This document shows positions 7,983-16,915 of a DNA stretch of 64,000 nt, one piece after another. Each line of letters begins with the position of its first letter. Positions within the stretch are counted from its first letter, which is position 1. The position numbers and the translations under genes are program-made. The notes beneath the pieces are model-generated. The model was not told the origin of the DNA. It did not search any database and saw only the letters and a list, made by a program, of their open reading frames with translations. The DNA comes from CAWAND01 sp963783335 (GTDB lineage Bacteria; Chloroflexota; Anaerolineae; Anaerolineales; E44-bin32): contig CAWAND010000004.1 of assembly GCA_963783335.1 (NCBI GenBank), positions 124,001-188,000 on the forward strand. The letters run 5' to 3'.

Positions 7983-9620
7983 TCAAGGACCCCTGGCGGA
8001 TCCCTTGGAGTGCAGCCCACCTTCAACTGAAACCAGGGCTACCAGTCCTCCAAGAACGCCCAAAACTGCACAGATCATCCCAACCACACGAAATGTGATC
8101 ACCAGCGAATGGTCGATGGCCTGCTTGACGGCGGCCCGCGTCGTGTCGTCCAGCCCGGCCGGAGGCTGTGTATCTCCCAGACGATCTGCCGACTGGATAA
8201 GCGCTGACCGCTGATCCGATGCGAGATTCAGTCCCCGAGTGGACGTCTGCAAATCACTCTTGAACAGGACGATGGCCAGGCTTCCCAGAACTGCCACGGT
8301 AAGTAGGCCGGCCGTGCGTGAAACAGCGTTGTTGATGCCCGACGCGGTGCCTGCCTGGCGAGGATCGACGGCTCCCATGACGGCTGTGGTCAACGGGGCG
8401 ACGGTGATCCCCATGCCGATTCCCACTGTTGCCATGGCCGGAAGGTATGTGGTCCAAAACTGCGAGGGCCCCGAGTCCTGGCCCGGCAAGCTCAGCAAGA
8501 AGAAGCCGATGCCAGCAACGATGGGCCCAATCGTCAATGGGGCGCGAGCTCCGTATCGGTCGGCCAGACCTCCAGACCATCGAGACAGAGAGGCCAAGAA
8601 AAGGGAAAAAGGGAGCATGGCAAGCCCCGCTTGACGTGGTTCGTAGCCATGTGCCTGGATCATGACGATGGGGAGCATGAAGAAGGCCATCGAAATTGCA
8701 CCGTACAGGAGCAGCGTCAGGGCGTTGGTGCCACTGAATGTGCGCGATCGGAAGAGAGCCAAAGGCACCAGCGGATGATCGCTCCTACTCTCGTAGAGGA
8801 TGAATATCACCAGACCGATGAAGCCGACCAGAAGGCTGCCGAGTACTTGGGGCTCACTCAGGGCAGCGTGGGACGCCTGGACAGCACCGAAGGAAAGGCC
8901 GGCCAAGGCGAGTGTCACCAGACCGGTGCCCACGACATCCAGAGGTTTGGCTTCTTCATCCAAGCTCTCGGGAACCCAGCGCCAGACGCAGTACAGAGCC
9001 GCAATGGCGAGGGGGATGTTGATCACAAACACGCCCCGCCATAGGCCCGAACCGGCCAAGAATCCGCCGATGATTGGCCCCCCGATGGTGGTGACGGTTG
9101 TGAACGCCGACCAGGTTCCGATAGCCGATCCACGTGACCCTTTTGGGATGCTGGCAGTGATGATCGAAAGGCTGCCGGGAATCAGAAGAGCACCACCAAC
9201 GCCCTGGAAGGCGCGGGCGGCGATCAGCCACGAGCTGGTCGGGGCCAATCCACAGGTCAGAGAAGCTGCGCCGAACAAGACGATCCCAGCACTGAAGACA
9301 CGTCTGCGCCCGATGTGGTCCCCCAACGAGCCGCCGATCAGAATGAGCGCCGCGAGCATCAGGGAGTAAGCGTTCACGATCCAGATCAACTCTGGGCCGG
9401 TGGCATTCAGGTCCGCCTGCAGCGACGGAAGGGCCACGTTGACGGCCGAAAGATCGATGAACGCCATGCTTGAGGCGAGGATGGTGGCGAGAAGTATTCC
9501 TGCGCGATTGGGCGCAGCTCCGCGCGCAGGCCCCGGAGAAGCAGCTTGCAGAGAGGTCAACTGAGTGTCCCTAGGTTCAAGTGGGCAAATCGACGCCCGG
9601 CCAGATGCCAAATGTATCAC
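7983..9620 (-). CDS. MFS efflux transporter, DHA2 (14-helix) family
   Basis: A 545-residue major facilitator with about 14 hydrophobic segments. Hallmarks of the EmrB/QacA drug:H+ antiporter (DHA2) family are visible: 'MAFIDLSAVNVALPSLQ' in helix 1 (motif D1), 'GGSLGDHIGRRRVF' (motif A) and 'AFQGVGGALLIPGSLSII' (motif C-like). It probably exports toxic organic compounds by proton exchange. The start is uncertain. The longest frame opens with a GTG at 9620 that has no ribosome binding site. A TTG 20 codons further in follows AGGGA and may be the true start, giving 525 residues. The gene has no transcriptional partner on its strand. Confidence 0.88.
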   Translation of the reverse strand: MIHLASGRASICPLEPRDTQLTSLQAASPGPARGAAPNRAGILLATILASSMAFIDLSAVNVALPSLQADLNATGPELIWIVNAYSLMLAALILIGGSLGDHIGRRRVFSAGIVLFGAASLTCGLAPTSSWLIAARAFQGVGGALLIPGSLSIITASIPKGSRGSAIGTWSAFTTVTTIGGPIIGGFLAGSGLWRGVFVINIPLAIAALYCVWRWVPESLDEEAKPLDVVGTGLVTLALAGLSFGAVQASHAALSEPQVLGSLLVGFIGLVIFILYESRSDHPLVPLALFRSRTFSGTNALTLLLYGAISMAFFMLPIVMIQAHGYEPRQAGLAMLPFSLFLASLSRWSGGLADRYGARAPLTIGPIVAGIGFFLLSLPGQDSGPSQFWTTYLPAMATVGIGMGITVAPLTTAVMGAVDPRQAGTASGINNAVSRTAGLLTVAVLGSLAIVLFKSDLQTSTRGLNLASDQRSALIQSADRLGDTQPPAGLDDTTRAAVKQAIDHSLVITFRVVGMICAVLGVLGGLVALVSVEGGLHSKGSARGP

Positions 9621-9698
9621 AGCGAGGAGATTTCGCCGGCCTCGACCCGCTGAGTGCGCCTCATCAGCACCGTGCAGACAATTCGGGGATAGGCTCGA

Positions 9699-9707
9699 TG
9701 GTAGAAT
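9699..9707 (+). promoter_or_regulatory. extended -10 promoter for the glycosyltransferase-ligA genes
   Basis: TGGTAGAAT fits an extended -10 element (TGn before the hexamer). The predicted RNA start is about 48 bases before the glycosyltransferase start codon. No convincing -35 box, which extended -10 promoters do not strictly need. Confidence 0.4.
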
Positions 9708-9761
9708 GTTGGGTAGTCTCCGGCCGGAGGCGCCCGGTTCTCCCTACATGCTAGAAGTCAG

Positions 9762-10481
9762 GTGTCCATGCCAGCTCGCCGAGCTCCGTCCAACCTTGCA
9801 CTGATCCCGGCCTGGAATGAAGCCGAGCGGCTGGAACCGGTGCTCAGGAGAGTTAGCAGCTATCTGCCGCTGCTCGTGGTAGATGATGGCTCCAGCGATG
9901 ACTCCGCTCAGGTTGCCGAAAGCTGTGGCGCCAGCGTCGTTCGACATCCGGGCAACCGGGGCAAAGGGGCGGCATTGCTGACCGGGTTTCGGTGGGCGCT
10001 CGAGCACGGTTATGACGCGGTTCTCACATTGGATGCCGACGGACAACACGATCCAGATGAGATACCGGCCTTTCTTGAGATTCAGGAGCGCACGGGAGCG
10101 GACCTGGTTATCGGGCGGCGAGACTTCTCTCGGATGCCTTTCCCGCGGTCGCTGAGTAATCCTTTTGGCTCCTGGCTTTTGAGCCTGGTCCTTGGCCAGC
10201 CAATCTACGACAATCAGTGCGGCTTCCGACTCTACCGCCGGCCGATCTTGGAGTTGGCCAACCAGGACGCAGTCGGATTTGAGTTCGAAGTGGATGTTAT
10301 CGCCGACGCCGTTAAGATGGGCCTCAGCTTGGCCTGGGTGGACGTGGCCACGATCTACAACACGGGAAAAGTCAGCTACTTCCACCCGATCAAGGACTCG
10401 GCCAGGTTCCTGGCGGCCGTGTGGCGGGCCTGGCGCAGGCCATGGGCCTCGGGCCGGTCGCGCAGGGCGAGGACAAGGTGA
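9762..10481 (+). CDS. family 2 glycosyltransferase (dolichyl-phosphate-sugar synthase type)
   Basis: A 239-residue GT-A fold enzyme. It has the nucleotide-binding 'LLVVDDGSSDDS', a 'NRGKGAALLTGF' loop, and the metal-binding DxD as 'LDADGQHDPDEI'. Later motifs are 'GRRDFSRMPFPRSLSN' and 'DNQCGFRLYRR' (acceptor/catalytic region). It has no C-terminal membrane helices, so it is probably peripheral. This subgroup transfers mannose or glucose from NDP-sugar to polyprenyl phosphate or extends cell-surface glycans. The start is GTG 9762 or ATG 9768; both lie close to a weak AGG. ligA begins 48 bases downstream on the same strand and may be co-transcribed. Confidence 0.85.
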   Translation: MSMPARRAPSNLALIPAWNEAERLEPVLRRVSSYLPLLVVDDGSSDDSAQVAESCGASVVRHPGNRGKGAALLTGFRWALEHGYDAVLTLDADGQHDPDEIPAFLEIQERTGADLVIGRRDFSRMPFPRSLSNPFGSWLLSLVLGQPIYDNQCGFRLYRRPILELANQDAVGFEFEVDVIADAVKMGLSLAWVDVATIYNTGKVSYFHPIKDSARFLAAVWRAWRRPWASGRSRRARTR

Positions 10482-10529
10482 GCTTCTTCGAGGTCTGACG
10501 GGAAACGCCGTACCTGGAGGGCGGGCGCG

Positions 10530-12569
10530 ATGGACGCGAAACAGGCCGCTGACCGAGCGCAAGAACTGCGGCGCGAGCTCCAATATCACAACTATCGCTA
10601 CCATGTCCAGCAATCGCCGGTCATCAGCGATGTGGAGTTCGACCGGATGCTGGCAGAACTTCGGGAGATCGAGTCCGAGCACCCTGATCTCGTGACCGAA
10701 GATTCACCCACGCAGCGAGTCGGTGGGGAGCCGGTCGACAAGTTTGAGCGCGTTCGACACCCAGCCCCGATCCTGAGCTTAAGCAACGCGTTCGAACCCT
10801 CGGACGTCCGGGCATGGCGCGACCGGATCGCAAAGATCGACGACCGCGTGGAAAGTGCCAGGTTCGTGGTCGAGCCCAAGTTGGATGGTTTGACGGTGGT
10901 TCTGCACTACGATAACGGCGTGTTCAAGCTGGGTGCGACGCGCGGTGACGGCGAGTTTGGGGAGAACATAACCGCCAATCTAAAAACCATACGATCCCTA
11001 CCGCTACGGATCCCGGTGGAGTCCAGTGGGCCTCCGGCCCCAGCTCGCCTTGTGGTTCGCGGCGAAGCGCTCATCTTCCGAGAGGATTTCGAGGCCATGA
11101 ATGAGGCCTTGGAGGCGGCCGGAGAGCGCACGTTTGTCAATCCGCGCAACACGGCTTCGGGGGCCCTTCGCCAACTCGACTCGAGCCTTACCGCCAGTCG
11201 TCCGATCAGCCTGCTGTGCTACGCCGTCGTCGACGGGGAGGGGAATCTTCCCGACACGCAATGGGCGACGCTTGAATGGCTGAAGGGCCTCGGTTTTCCC
11301 GTGGCGAAAGAAGCAACCCAAGCCGCCGATCTCGAAGCGGCTATCGCTGCGGCCCGAAACGTCGAAACGATGCGAGATGAGCTGGCCTATGAGCTGGACG
11401 GTGCCGTAATCAAGATCGATGACCTCACTCTCTCGGCTGAACTCGGGGTGGTGGGAAAAGACCCGCGCGGGGCGATTGCCTACAAGTTTGCGGCTCAAGA
11501 GGTCAGTACCCGGCTGCTGGATATCGGGGTCAACGTTGGACGCACCGGAGTCATCACCCCCTACGCCATGTTGGAGCCGGTTGAAGTGGGAGGGGTGACG
11601 GTGAGGCAGGCGACCCTGCACAACTTTGATTTCATCGCTGAGAAGGACATTCGTGTCGGGGACCGGGTGATGATCAAGCGGGCAGGCGATGTGATCCCTT
11701 ACGTCATCGGACCGATCGAAGACGCGCGCCAGGGGAATGAGAAGGCGTACCAGGTGCCAAACCGATGCCCGTCCTGCGGTGAACTGCTTGAGCAGGTCGA
11801 AGGCGAAGTGGCTGTCTATTGTGTGAATGCTGCCTGTCCGGCCCAGTTGGTAAGGAACCTCGAGTACTTCGCTTCTCGAGGGGCGATGGACATTGAAGGA
11901 TTGGGGATCAAGGTGGCCGAGCAGTTGGTGGAAGCCCACAAGGTTGCAGATGTCGGCGATCTGTACAGCCTGGACGAAGAGGATCTGCTTGACCTGGAAG
12001 GCTTCGCAGAGAAGAAAGCCGAGAGTCTGATTGCGGCCATTGACGCCTCCCGGAGCCAATCACTTCAGCGTGTGATCAGTGCCCTGGGTATCCGCGGCAT
12101 CGGCGACGTGGTCGCCGGCGACCTTGCCTCGGCATTCGGTGACCTGGACACTTTGAGCCGGGCCGGCTTGGATGACCTGACTGAGGTTGAAGGCATCGGG
12201 CCGAATCTCGCCCAAGCCGTTACGGACTGGTTCGGAAAATCGAAAAACGGCGCCCTCCTTGACAAGCTCAAAGAAGCGGGAGTATGGCCAAAAGCGGAGC
12301 GGCGGGCAACCCAATCGGGGTCACTGCCATTTGATGGTTTGACCTTTGTGGTCACAGGTACCCTGCCCAACTTGTCACGCGATGAGGCCAAGGAGTTCAT
12401 TCAGGGCCAGGGCGGAAGGGTGACAAGTAGTGTAAGCAGCAAGACGGACTATCTGGTGTTGGGAGAGAATCCCGGCTCAAAACTCGATCGGGCGCAGAAG
12501 CTGGAAATACCGACGCTCGACGAAGACTCCCTTCGATCGCTGGCTGACAAGCTTTCAAGGCGTACCTAG
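10530..12569 (+). CDS. ligA: NAD+-dependent DNA ligase LigA
   Basis: This 679-residue protein has the complete LigA layout. The Ia domain ('YHNYRYHVQQSPVISDVEFD') binds NMN. The adenylation domain has the active-site Lys117 in EPKLDGL. An OB fold follows, then a Cys4 zinc finger (Cys413, 416, 431, 436), helix-hairpin-helix repeats (~480-575) and a C-terminal BRCT domain (~600-677). It seals nicks with NAD+ during replication and repair. A GGAGGGCGG ribosome binding site precedes the ATG. No key residue is missing. The next gene starts 69 bases downstream. Confidence 0.98.
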   Translation: MDAKQAADRAQELRRELQYHNYRYHVQQSPVISDVEFDRMLAELREIESEHPDLVTEDSPTQRVGGEPVDKFERVRHPAPILSLSNAFEPSDVRAWRDRIAKIDDRVESARFVVEPKLDGLTVVLHYDNGVFKLGATRGDGEFGENITANLKTIRSLPLRIPVESSGPPAPARLVVRGEALIFREDFEAMNEALEAAGERTFVNPRNTASGALRQLDSSLTASRPISLLCYAVVDGEGNLPDTQWATLEWLKGLGFPVAKEATQAADLEAAIAAARNVETMRDELAYELDGAVIKIDDLTLSAELGVVGKDPRGAIAYKFAAQEVSTRLLDIGVNVGRTGVITPYAMLEPVEVGGVTVRQATLHNFDFIAEKDIRVGDRVMIKRAGDVIPYVIGPIEDARQGNEKAYQVPNRCPSCGELLEQVEGEVAVYCVNAACPAQLVRNLEYFASRGAMDIEGLGIKVAEQLVEAHKVADVGDLYSLDEEDLLDLEGFAEKKAESLIAAIDASRSQSLQRVISALGIRGIGDVVAGDLASAFGDLDTLSRAGLDDLTEVEGIGPNLAQAVTDWFGKSKNGALLDKLKEAGVWPKAERRATQSGSLPFDGLTFVVTGTLPNLSRDEAKEFIQGQGGRVTSSVSSKTDYLVLGENPGSKLDRAQKLEIPTLDEDSLRSLADKLSRRT

Positions 12570-12638
12570 GATTGACACTCACGGTTCATGGGGCTAGACT
12601 GTTTCGGCAACTCGAACGGCAATGAAGGAGTTTCTTGG

Positions 12639-13857
12639 ATGGATTTGACCCGGAATAAGGACAACATTTCTAAACGGATCCAGGCCATGTTGGATAGGGT
12701 CGGCTCCGCCGAGCTGTCTGACCTGTATCTGTACAATATTCCGGTCTCGGAAATCCATGGCGGAGCCAGTGTATCGGTCGACGGGCGCGAGATGGGGATG
12801 TTCGCATCCTACAGCTACCTGGGCCTGCTGGGGCATCCTCGAATCAACGAGGCTGCCATCCGAGCCGTGGAAACCTACGGCTCGGGGACGCATGGGGTCC
12901 GAACCCTGGCCGGCACCCTTGAGCTGCACGAGGCGTTGGAAGAGACCATCGCCAATTTCAAGGGCACCGACGACGCGATCACTTTCTCCTCGGGATACGT
13001 CACCAATCTCTCCACGATATCGACCCTGGTTGGACGTCACGATGTTGTGCTGAGCGACAAACTCAACCACGCCAGCATTGTTGATGGTTGTCTGCTGTCG
13101 GGCGCCCAGTTTGTCCGTTTCAAGCACAACGATATGCAGGACTTGGCGCGCCGCCTCGAAGAGGTGCCGGAGTCTGCCAGCAGGCTTGTGGTGTCAGATG
13201 CTGTCTTCAGCATGGATGGGGACATCGTCGATTTGCCGCGGCTCTCCGAAACCTGTCGGCGCTATGGCGCTTGGCTGATGATTGACGAAGCCCATTCGGT
13301 CGGTGTCTTGGGTGAGACGGGGCGAGGCATCGAGGAGCATTTTGGCTTGCAAGGTGCAATCGACCTAAAAATGGGCACATTGAGCAAGACCATTCCCAGT
13401 GTCGGTGGCTATGTGGCGGGCAAGCATGATGTCATCAAGTTCCTTCGTCATCAGGCCAGGGGCTATGTGTTCTCTGCTGCTCTGCCGCCAGGGCAGGCTG
13501 CCGCAGCCATGGAATCATTTAAGGTCATACAAGACGAACCCTGGCGCGTTCAAACGCTGCGCGAGAACACCGAACTTTTCATCGAGGGGCTTAAGGATCG
13601 AGGGTTCGATACCCTTCGATCTGAGACAGCCATTGTGCCCATCCTATGCGGATCTGATGACCGCGCCTTTCGTGTGGCGCGAGAAGTCGCACCGTGAGAA
13701 TGTGTTCGTCTTGCCGGTGGTTTCCCCGGCTGTGCCTGAAGGGTTGGCCAGACTGCGAGCCACCGTGACGGCGGCACACTCAACCGAGCAAATTGAGCAC
13801 GCTATGGATGTCTTTGCACGGGCAGGTCGAAAGGTGGGCGTGCTGGCGGAGGCTTAG
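12639..13857 (+). CDS. alpha-oxoamine synthase (BioF/Kbl-like), frame broken near the 3' end
   Basis: A PLP enzyme of the alpha-oxoamine synthase family, which condenses an amino acid with an acyl-CoA (8-amino-7-oxononanoate synthase, glycine C-acetyltransferase, serine palmitoyltransferase). Visible are 'YSYLGLLGHPRI', 'GTHGVRTLAGT', 'DEAHSVGVLG' and the PLP-lysine motif TLSKTIPSVGGY. The first frame stops at 13697. The expected C-terminus ('VFVLPVVSPAVPEGLARLR...') continues in the +1 frame to 13857. Dropping one C in 'gcacCgtgag' near 13690 gives an intact protein of 405 residues, so I treat it as one gene with an apparent single-base insertion. The ATG at 12639 is preferred over one 51 bases upstream, because AAGGAG sits 8 bases before it. 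There are no biotin genes nearby, so the acyl substrate is open. Confidence 0.8.
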
Positions 13858-13890
13858 CCGCGCGTCCCTGCACCAAGAGAGTACAAACAA

Positions 13891-13928
13891 GCACGCCTGC
13901 GGCTTTGGGTCGCAGGCGTGCTCTTTTT
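13891..13928. terminator. bidirectional intrinsic terminator
   Basis: Perfect 11-bp GC-rich stem (13891-13901 with 13911-13921) and a 9-base loop, followed by TCTTTTT. It lies between two convergent genes, and the minus strand reads a weaker T-rich run (TTGTTTG), so it can serve both. Confidence 0.88.
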
Positions 13929-13949
13929 CGGGCGAGGTGACTCCCTTGG

Positions 13950-15314
13950 CTAGGGGGTCTCTGAGGACGAAGCCTGCATCTTCCTGCGCATCGAAATCCG
14001 CATTGCTTGGCGGTGCAGTTTGCGGACCCGCTCGGCGGCAGCCGGGTCGCCACCATCTTCCAGGCGGCCGACGGCTGAAAGCAGGGTGTTCAAAAACTGA
14101 TCGTCGATCGAGTTGGCGGACGCCTCAAGCAGATCTCGCGCCGCAGCTTCGTCGTCCTGGTTGAGGACCTCCTGGGCGAGTCTCAACCCTGGAGGCAGCG
14201 ACTGCTGGACGATCGCCTCCAGCCTGTCTTGTATCTTGGTCAGCCGCTCAAGGGTTTGGCTGTCCTTTTCTTTCTCTGCCGCAGCCAAGTTGGCCTGCAG
14301 CGTTGCCAAGAACAGTTCATCGATCCTGGGCAGGGCCTCTTTGAGGGCCTGATCCAGATCTTCGGCTTCCGCCAGCTGTTCCAGCAGAGCGGCTGATTCG
14401 GCTGCGCGGGCCTGCTGGACCTGATCGATTTGCTGGGTGACTTCCAGCACGCGCGCCCTGACCAATTCGAGCCTGGCTTTTTCTTCACCTTCGGCGGCGT
14501 CGATCCGTTCCGACAACTGCTGGAAGAACGAATAGTCGAGACCTTGGCGGGTCAGATTGACCAGGGCGATCAGGCGAGAATCATTGGGGGCATCGATGAT
14601 CAGATCGAGAAGGTTCTCGCGCGTGAGCTGATCTCCGATCTGCTGAAGGCTCTCAACGGCCGCCCGCAGCTCTGCCTGCTGCTCTTCGAGCCGCTTTCCG
14701 AAGCTCGACTTGGCGATTGCGGCCTCCAACCGTTGGCTGGCTCCTTGGCGGGCACGCTCGTCGCCGACCGACTGAAGGGCAAGGCTGGCGAGTTGAACAA
14801 AGGCATCATCGATCTCGTCGTCGTGTTCGCTGACAAAAGCTTCCAGATCATCTTCAGATGTGTTGAGCAGCTGCTCAAACAGCCTGATTTTCTGCCTTTG
14901 GTTCTCGATGTCCTCTTTGGTAACGCCGTCCGCTTCGAGGATGCGATCCACCATCCCCTGCATCGTGAGGACAGATTGGGGCTGAAGCAGATATGCTTTG
15001 CGCCGTTCGGCAGGCAAACGCTCCAGGACTTTCTGGATCAAGTTGCCCACCGACCGTTCCTGGTCATCCTTGGACAGCCCAGCTTCCATAGGGACAAAAG
15101 TGAGCAGCAGTTCCTTGGAAGGGTCGTGATACACGACGGGCAAGGGGATCTGACCTTCGAATCCGCACACTGGACAGCGAGCGACATTCAGGGCGCCTGA
15201 AAGCAGGCGGCCTTTGGCCGATGGCTCAGTCTCTACGTCGATCAGCTGCTGAACTTGAGCTTGAATCGGATTGCGACAATTGGGACATCGTACTTGTGTG
15301 ACTGTCTGAGGCAT
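13950..15314 (-). CDS. CpXC-domain protein with long coiled-coil tail
   Basis: A 454-residue protein. Its N-terminal CpXC domain has two Cys pairs ('VRCPNCRNPI' and 'ARCPVCGFEG'), probably a zinc site, followed by 'SKELLLTFVPM', a conserved stretch of this family. From about residue 90 onward it is almost entirely charged helix rich in Glu, Gln and Leu, likely coiled coil. Function is unknown. The ATG at 15314 is chosen for GGAG four bases upstream; a longer frame starts 36 bases earlier. It is the last gene of a three-gene operon with the histidine kinase (32 bases upstream) and an aminotransferase. Confidence 0.75.
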   Translation of the reverse strand: MPQTVTQVRCPNCRNPIQAQVQQLIDVETEPSAKGRLLSGALNVARCPVCGFEGQIPLPVVYHDPSKELLLTFVPMEAGLSKDDQERSVGNLIQKVLERLPAERRKAYLLQPQSVLTMQGMVDRILEADGVTKEDIENQRQKIRLFEQLLNTSEDDLEAFVSEHDDEIDDAFVQLASLALQSVGDERARQGASQRLEAAIAKSSFGKRLEEQQAELRAAVESLQQIGDQLTRENLLDLIIDAPNDSRLIALVNLTRQGLDYSFFQQLSERIDAAEGEEKARLELVRARVLEVTQQIDQVQQARAAESAALLEQLAEAEDLDQALKEALPRIDELFLATLQANLAAAEKEKDSQTLERLTKIQDRLEAIVQQSLPPGLRLAQEVLNQDDEAAARDLLEASANSIDDQFLNTLLSAVGRLEDGGDPAAAERVRKLHRQAMRISMRRKMQASSSETP

Positions 15315-15346
15315 GGTTCTCCACTTATCCGTGATCGAAATGGACG

Positions 15347-16915
15347 TCAAACGTTCGAGGAGGCGCTGCCGATGGGCAGGGAGAAGCAGATTCGGGTTCC
15401 GTCGAGGACATCCTCGTCGACCCAGATTTCCCCGCCATGGGCTTCGACAACCGCCTTGGCCAAGTATAACCCGAGACCGGTACCAGGGGTTCTTGAGGCC
15501 GCCGCACGCGATCTGTAAAAGCGGTCAAAGACGTGAAGCCGATCCTCGGGGAGGATGCCGGGCCCCTTGTCCTCGACGCAAACGGTGGCGCGCTCGGCCT
15601 CTGACTTCCCGCTGATCGTAATAGCGCCCCCCTGGTCGGAAAACTTGACCGCATTGGAGATCAGATTCGTCAGGACCTGGAACAGTCGCGCTTCATCTCC
15701 CTGGATGGTTGGAAATTTCTCTGGAAAGGAGAGTCGAATAGGGTGGTCGGGTGCCTGCACACTGAAGCGTTCGGCAAGCTTGGCCGCCATGTCGCTCAAG
15801 GAGACCTCGCTGAAGTTGAGCGGCAGGGCGCCGGCTTGCAGCCGGGACGCGTCCAGGAGATCGTCAATCAATTGTGCCAGACGGTCGGACTCATCATCGA
15901 TGACCTCCAGACCCTCACGTACGACCTTCGGATCCCACTCGGCGTCTTCCCGCCGGAGCGTTCCGGCGTAGCCTTTGATCAGAGCCACCGGTGTGCGGAG
16001 CTCGTGACTTATCACGGAGATAAAGGTGCTCTTGAGCTCCTCGGCTTCCCTGAAACGGGTGATGTCCCGCACGTTAGCGACGATGGTCCACAGGTCTTCC
16101 TGATCGGAGAGGACAGGCGCATAGGTGATACCGACGCTCGTCTTGGATCCGTCTGGGCGCAGCAGATCTCCCTCGACGTACAGACTATCTTGCGCATCAG
16201 CAGGCCAGCCCTCCTCGATGGCGGATTCCAACGACTTGAGGGGCTTGGGCTCGGCGAATCGAACGATCTTGCCATGCGGTTGACCGATTGCGTCTGTCTC
16301 CGGGATGCCTGTCATGCGGGCGCAGGCGCGGTTGGAGCGGGTGATTGAAAGTCCGCGATCCAGAATCATGATGCCGTCGGCGGCGGAGTCAACTACCGTA
16401 TCGAGGTGGGCCTTCTGCTGAACGACCGCCGTGTAAAGCCTGGCGTTGTTGACGGCGATGGCAGCCTGGGCGGCAAAGGCTTGAAGAAGGTCGCGATCCT
16501 GGGCGGAGAACACGCTGGCGTACGCTCGGAAGATAAAAATGACCCCGATGGTTTCATCCCGAGCGATCAAGGGCAAGCCGACACTTGAAAGCAAGCCCAT
16601 TGAAGCGCTGTCTGTGATGCGCTCCAGCCTGGCGGTGACCTCCGGCAACTCACGCTTGGCGGATACGGGGTGGACAGGTACGTCGTCGAGCAGGCGCTGA
16701 ACCCGTTTCAGGAACACTGGCCGGATTCCAAATGCGGCTGCGATGCGCCACTGGCTGTCTTCTCGGAGTGCAATCAAGCTGGCGCGCCCTGCGAGCAGCT
16801 CGGCCGAAATCCGGACGATCCTGGCCAGGACCTCCTGGAGGTCGAGCTCCTCCGACAGGGCGCGCGTGGTTTCCAGCAGATAGTCGCGCTGTCGAATGCG
16901 AAAATCAGGCAGCAT
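15347..16915 (-). CDS. GAF-PAS sensor histidine kinase (orphan)
   Basis: This 522-residue kinase has a GAF domain at ~10-165, a PAS domain at ~170-290, a HisKA dimerisation domain with the phospho-acceptor His304 in 'ISHELRTPVALIKGY', and a HATPase with 'NLISNAVKFSDQGG' (N box), 'VEDKGPGI' (G1), 'FDRFYR' (F box) and 'TGLGLYLAK' (G2). There is no membrane helix, so it senses a cytoplasmic cue through GAF or PAS. Its start overlaps the end of the aminotransferase gene. No response regulator is adjacent; an OmpR-type regulator lacking a kinase lies at 25846-26577, but any pairing is a guess. Confidence 0.92.
   Translation of the reverse strand: MLPDFRIRQRDYLLETTRALSEELDLQEVLARIVRISAELLAGRASLIALREDSQWRIAAAFGIRPVFLKRVQRLLDDVPVHPVSAKRELPEVTARLERITDSASMGLLSSVGLPLIARDETIGVIFIFRAYASVFSAQDRDLLQAFAAQAAIAVNNARLYTAVVQQKAHLDTVVDSAADGIMILDRGLSITRSNRACARMTGIPETDAIGQPHGKIVRFAEPKPLKSLESAIEEGWPADAQDSLYVEGDLLRPDGSKTSVGITYAPVLSDQEDLWTIVANVRDITRFREAEELKSTFISVISHELRTPVALIKGYAGTLRREDAEWDPKVVREGLEVIDDESDRLAQLIDDLLDASRLQAGALPLNFSEVSLSDMAAKLAERFSVQAPDHPIRLSFPEKFPTIQGDEARLFQVLTNLISNAVKFSDQGGAITISGKSEAERATVCVEDKGPGILPEDRLHVFDRFYRSRAAASRTPGTGLGLYLAKAVVEAHGGEIWVDEDVLDGTRICFSLPIGSASSNV

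Noticed and set aside
11004..12059. A 351-codon minus-strand frame within ligA
   Set aside because: Antisense shadow of ligA, which is intact.
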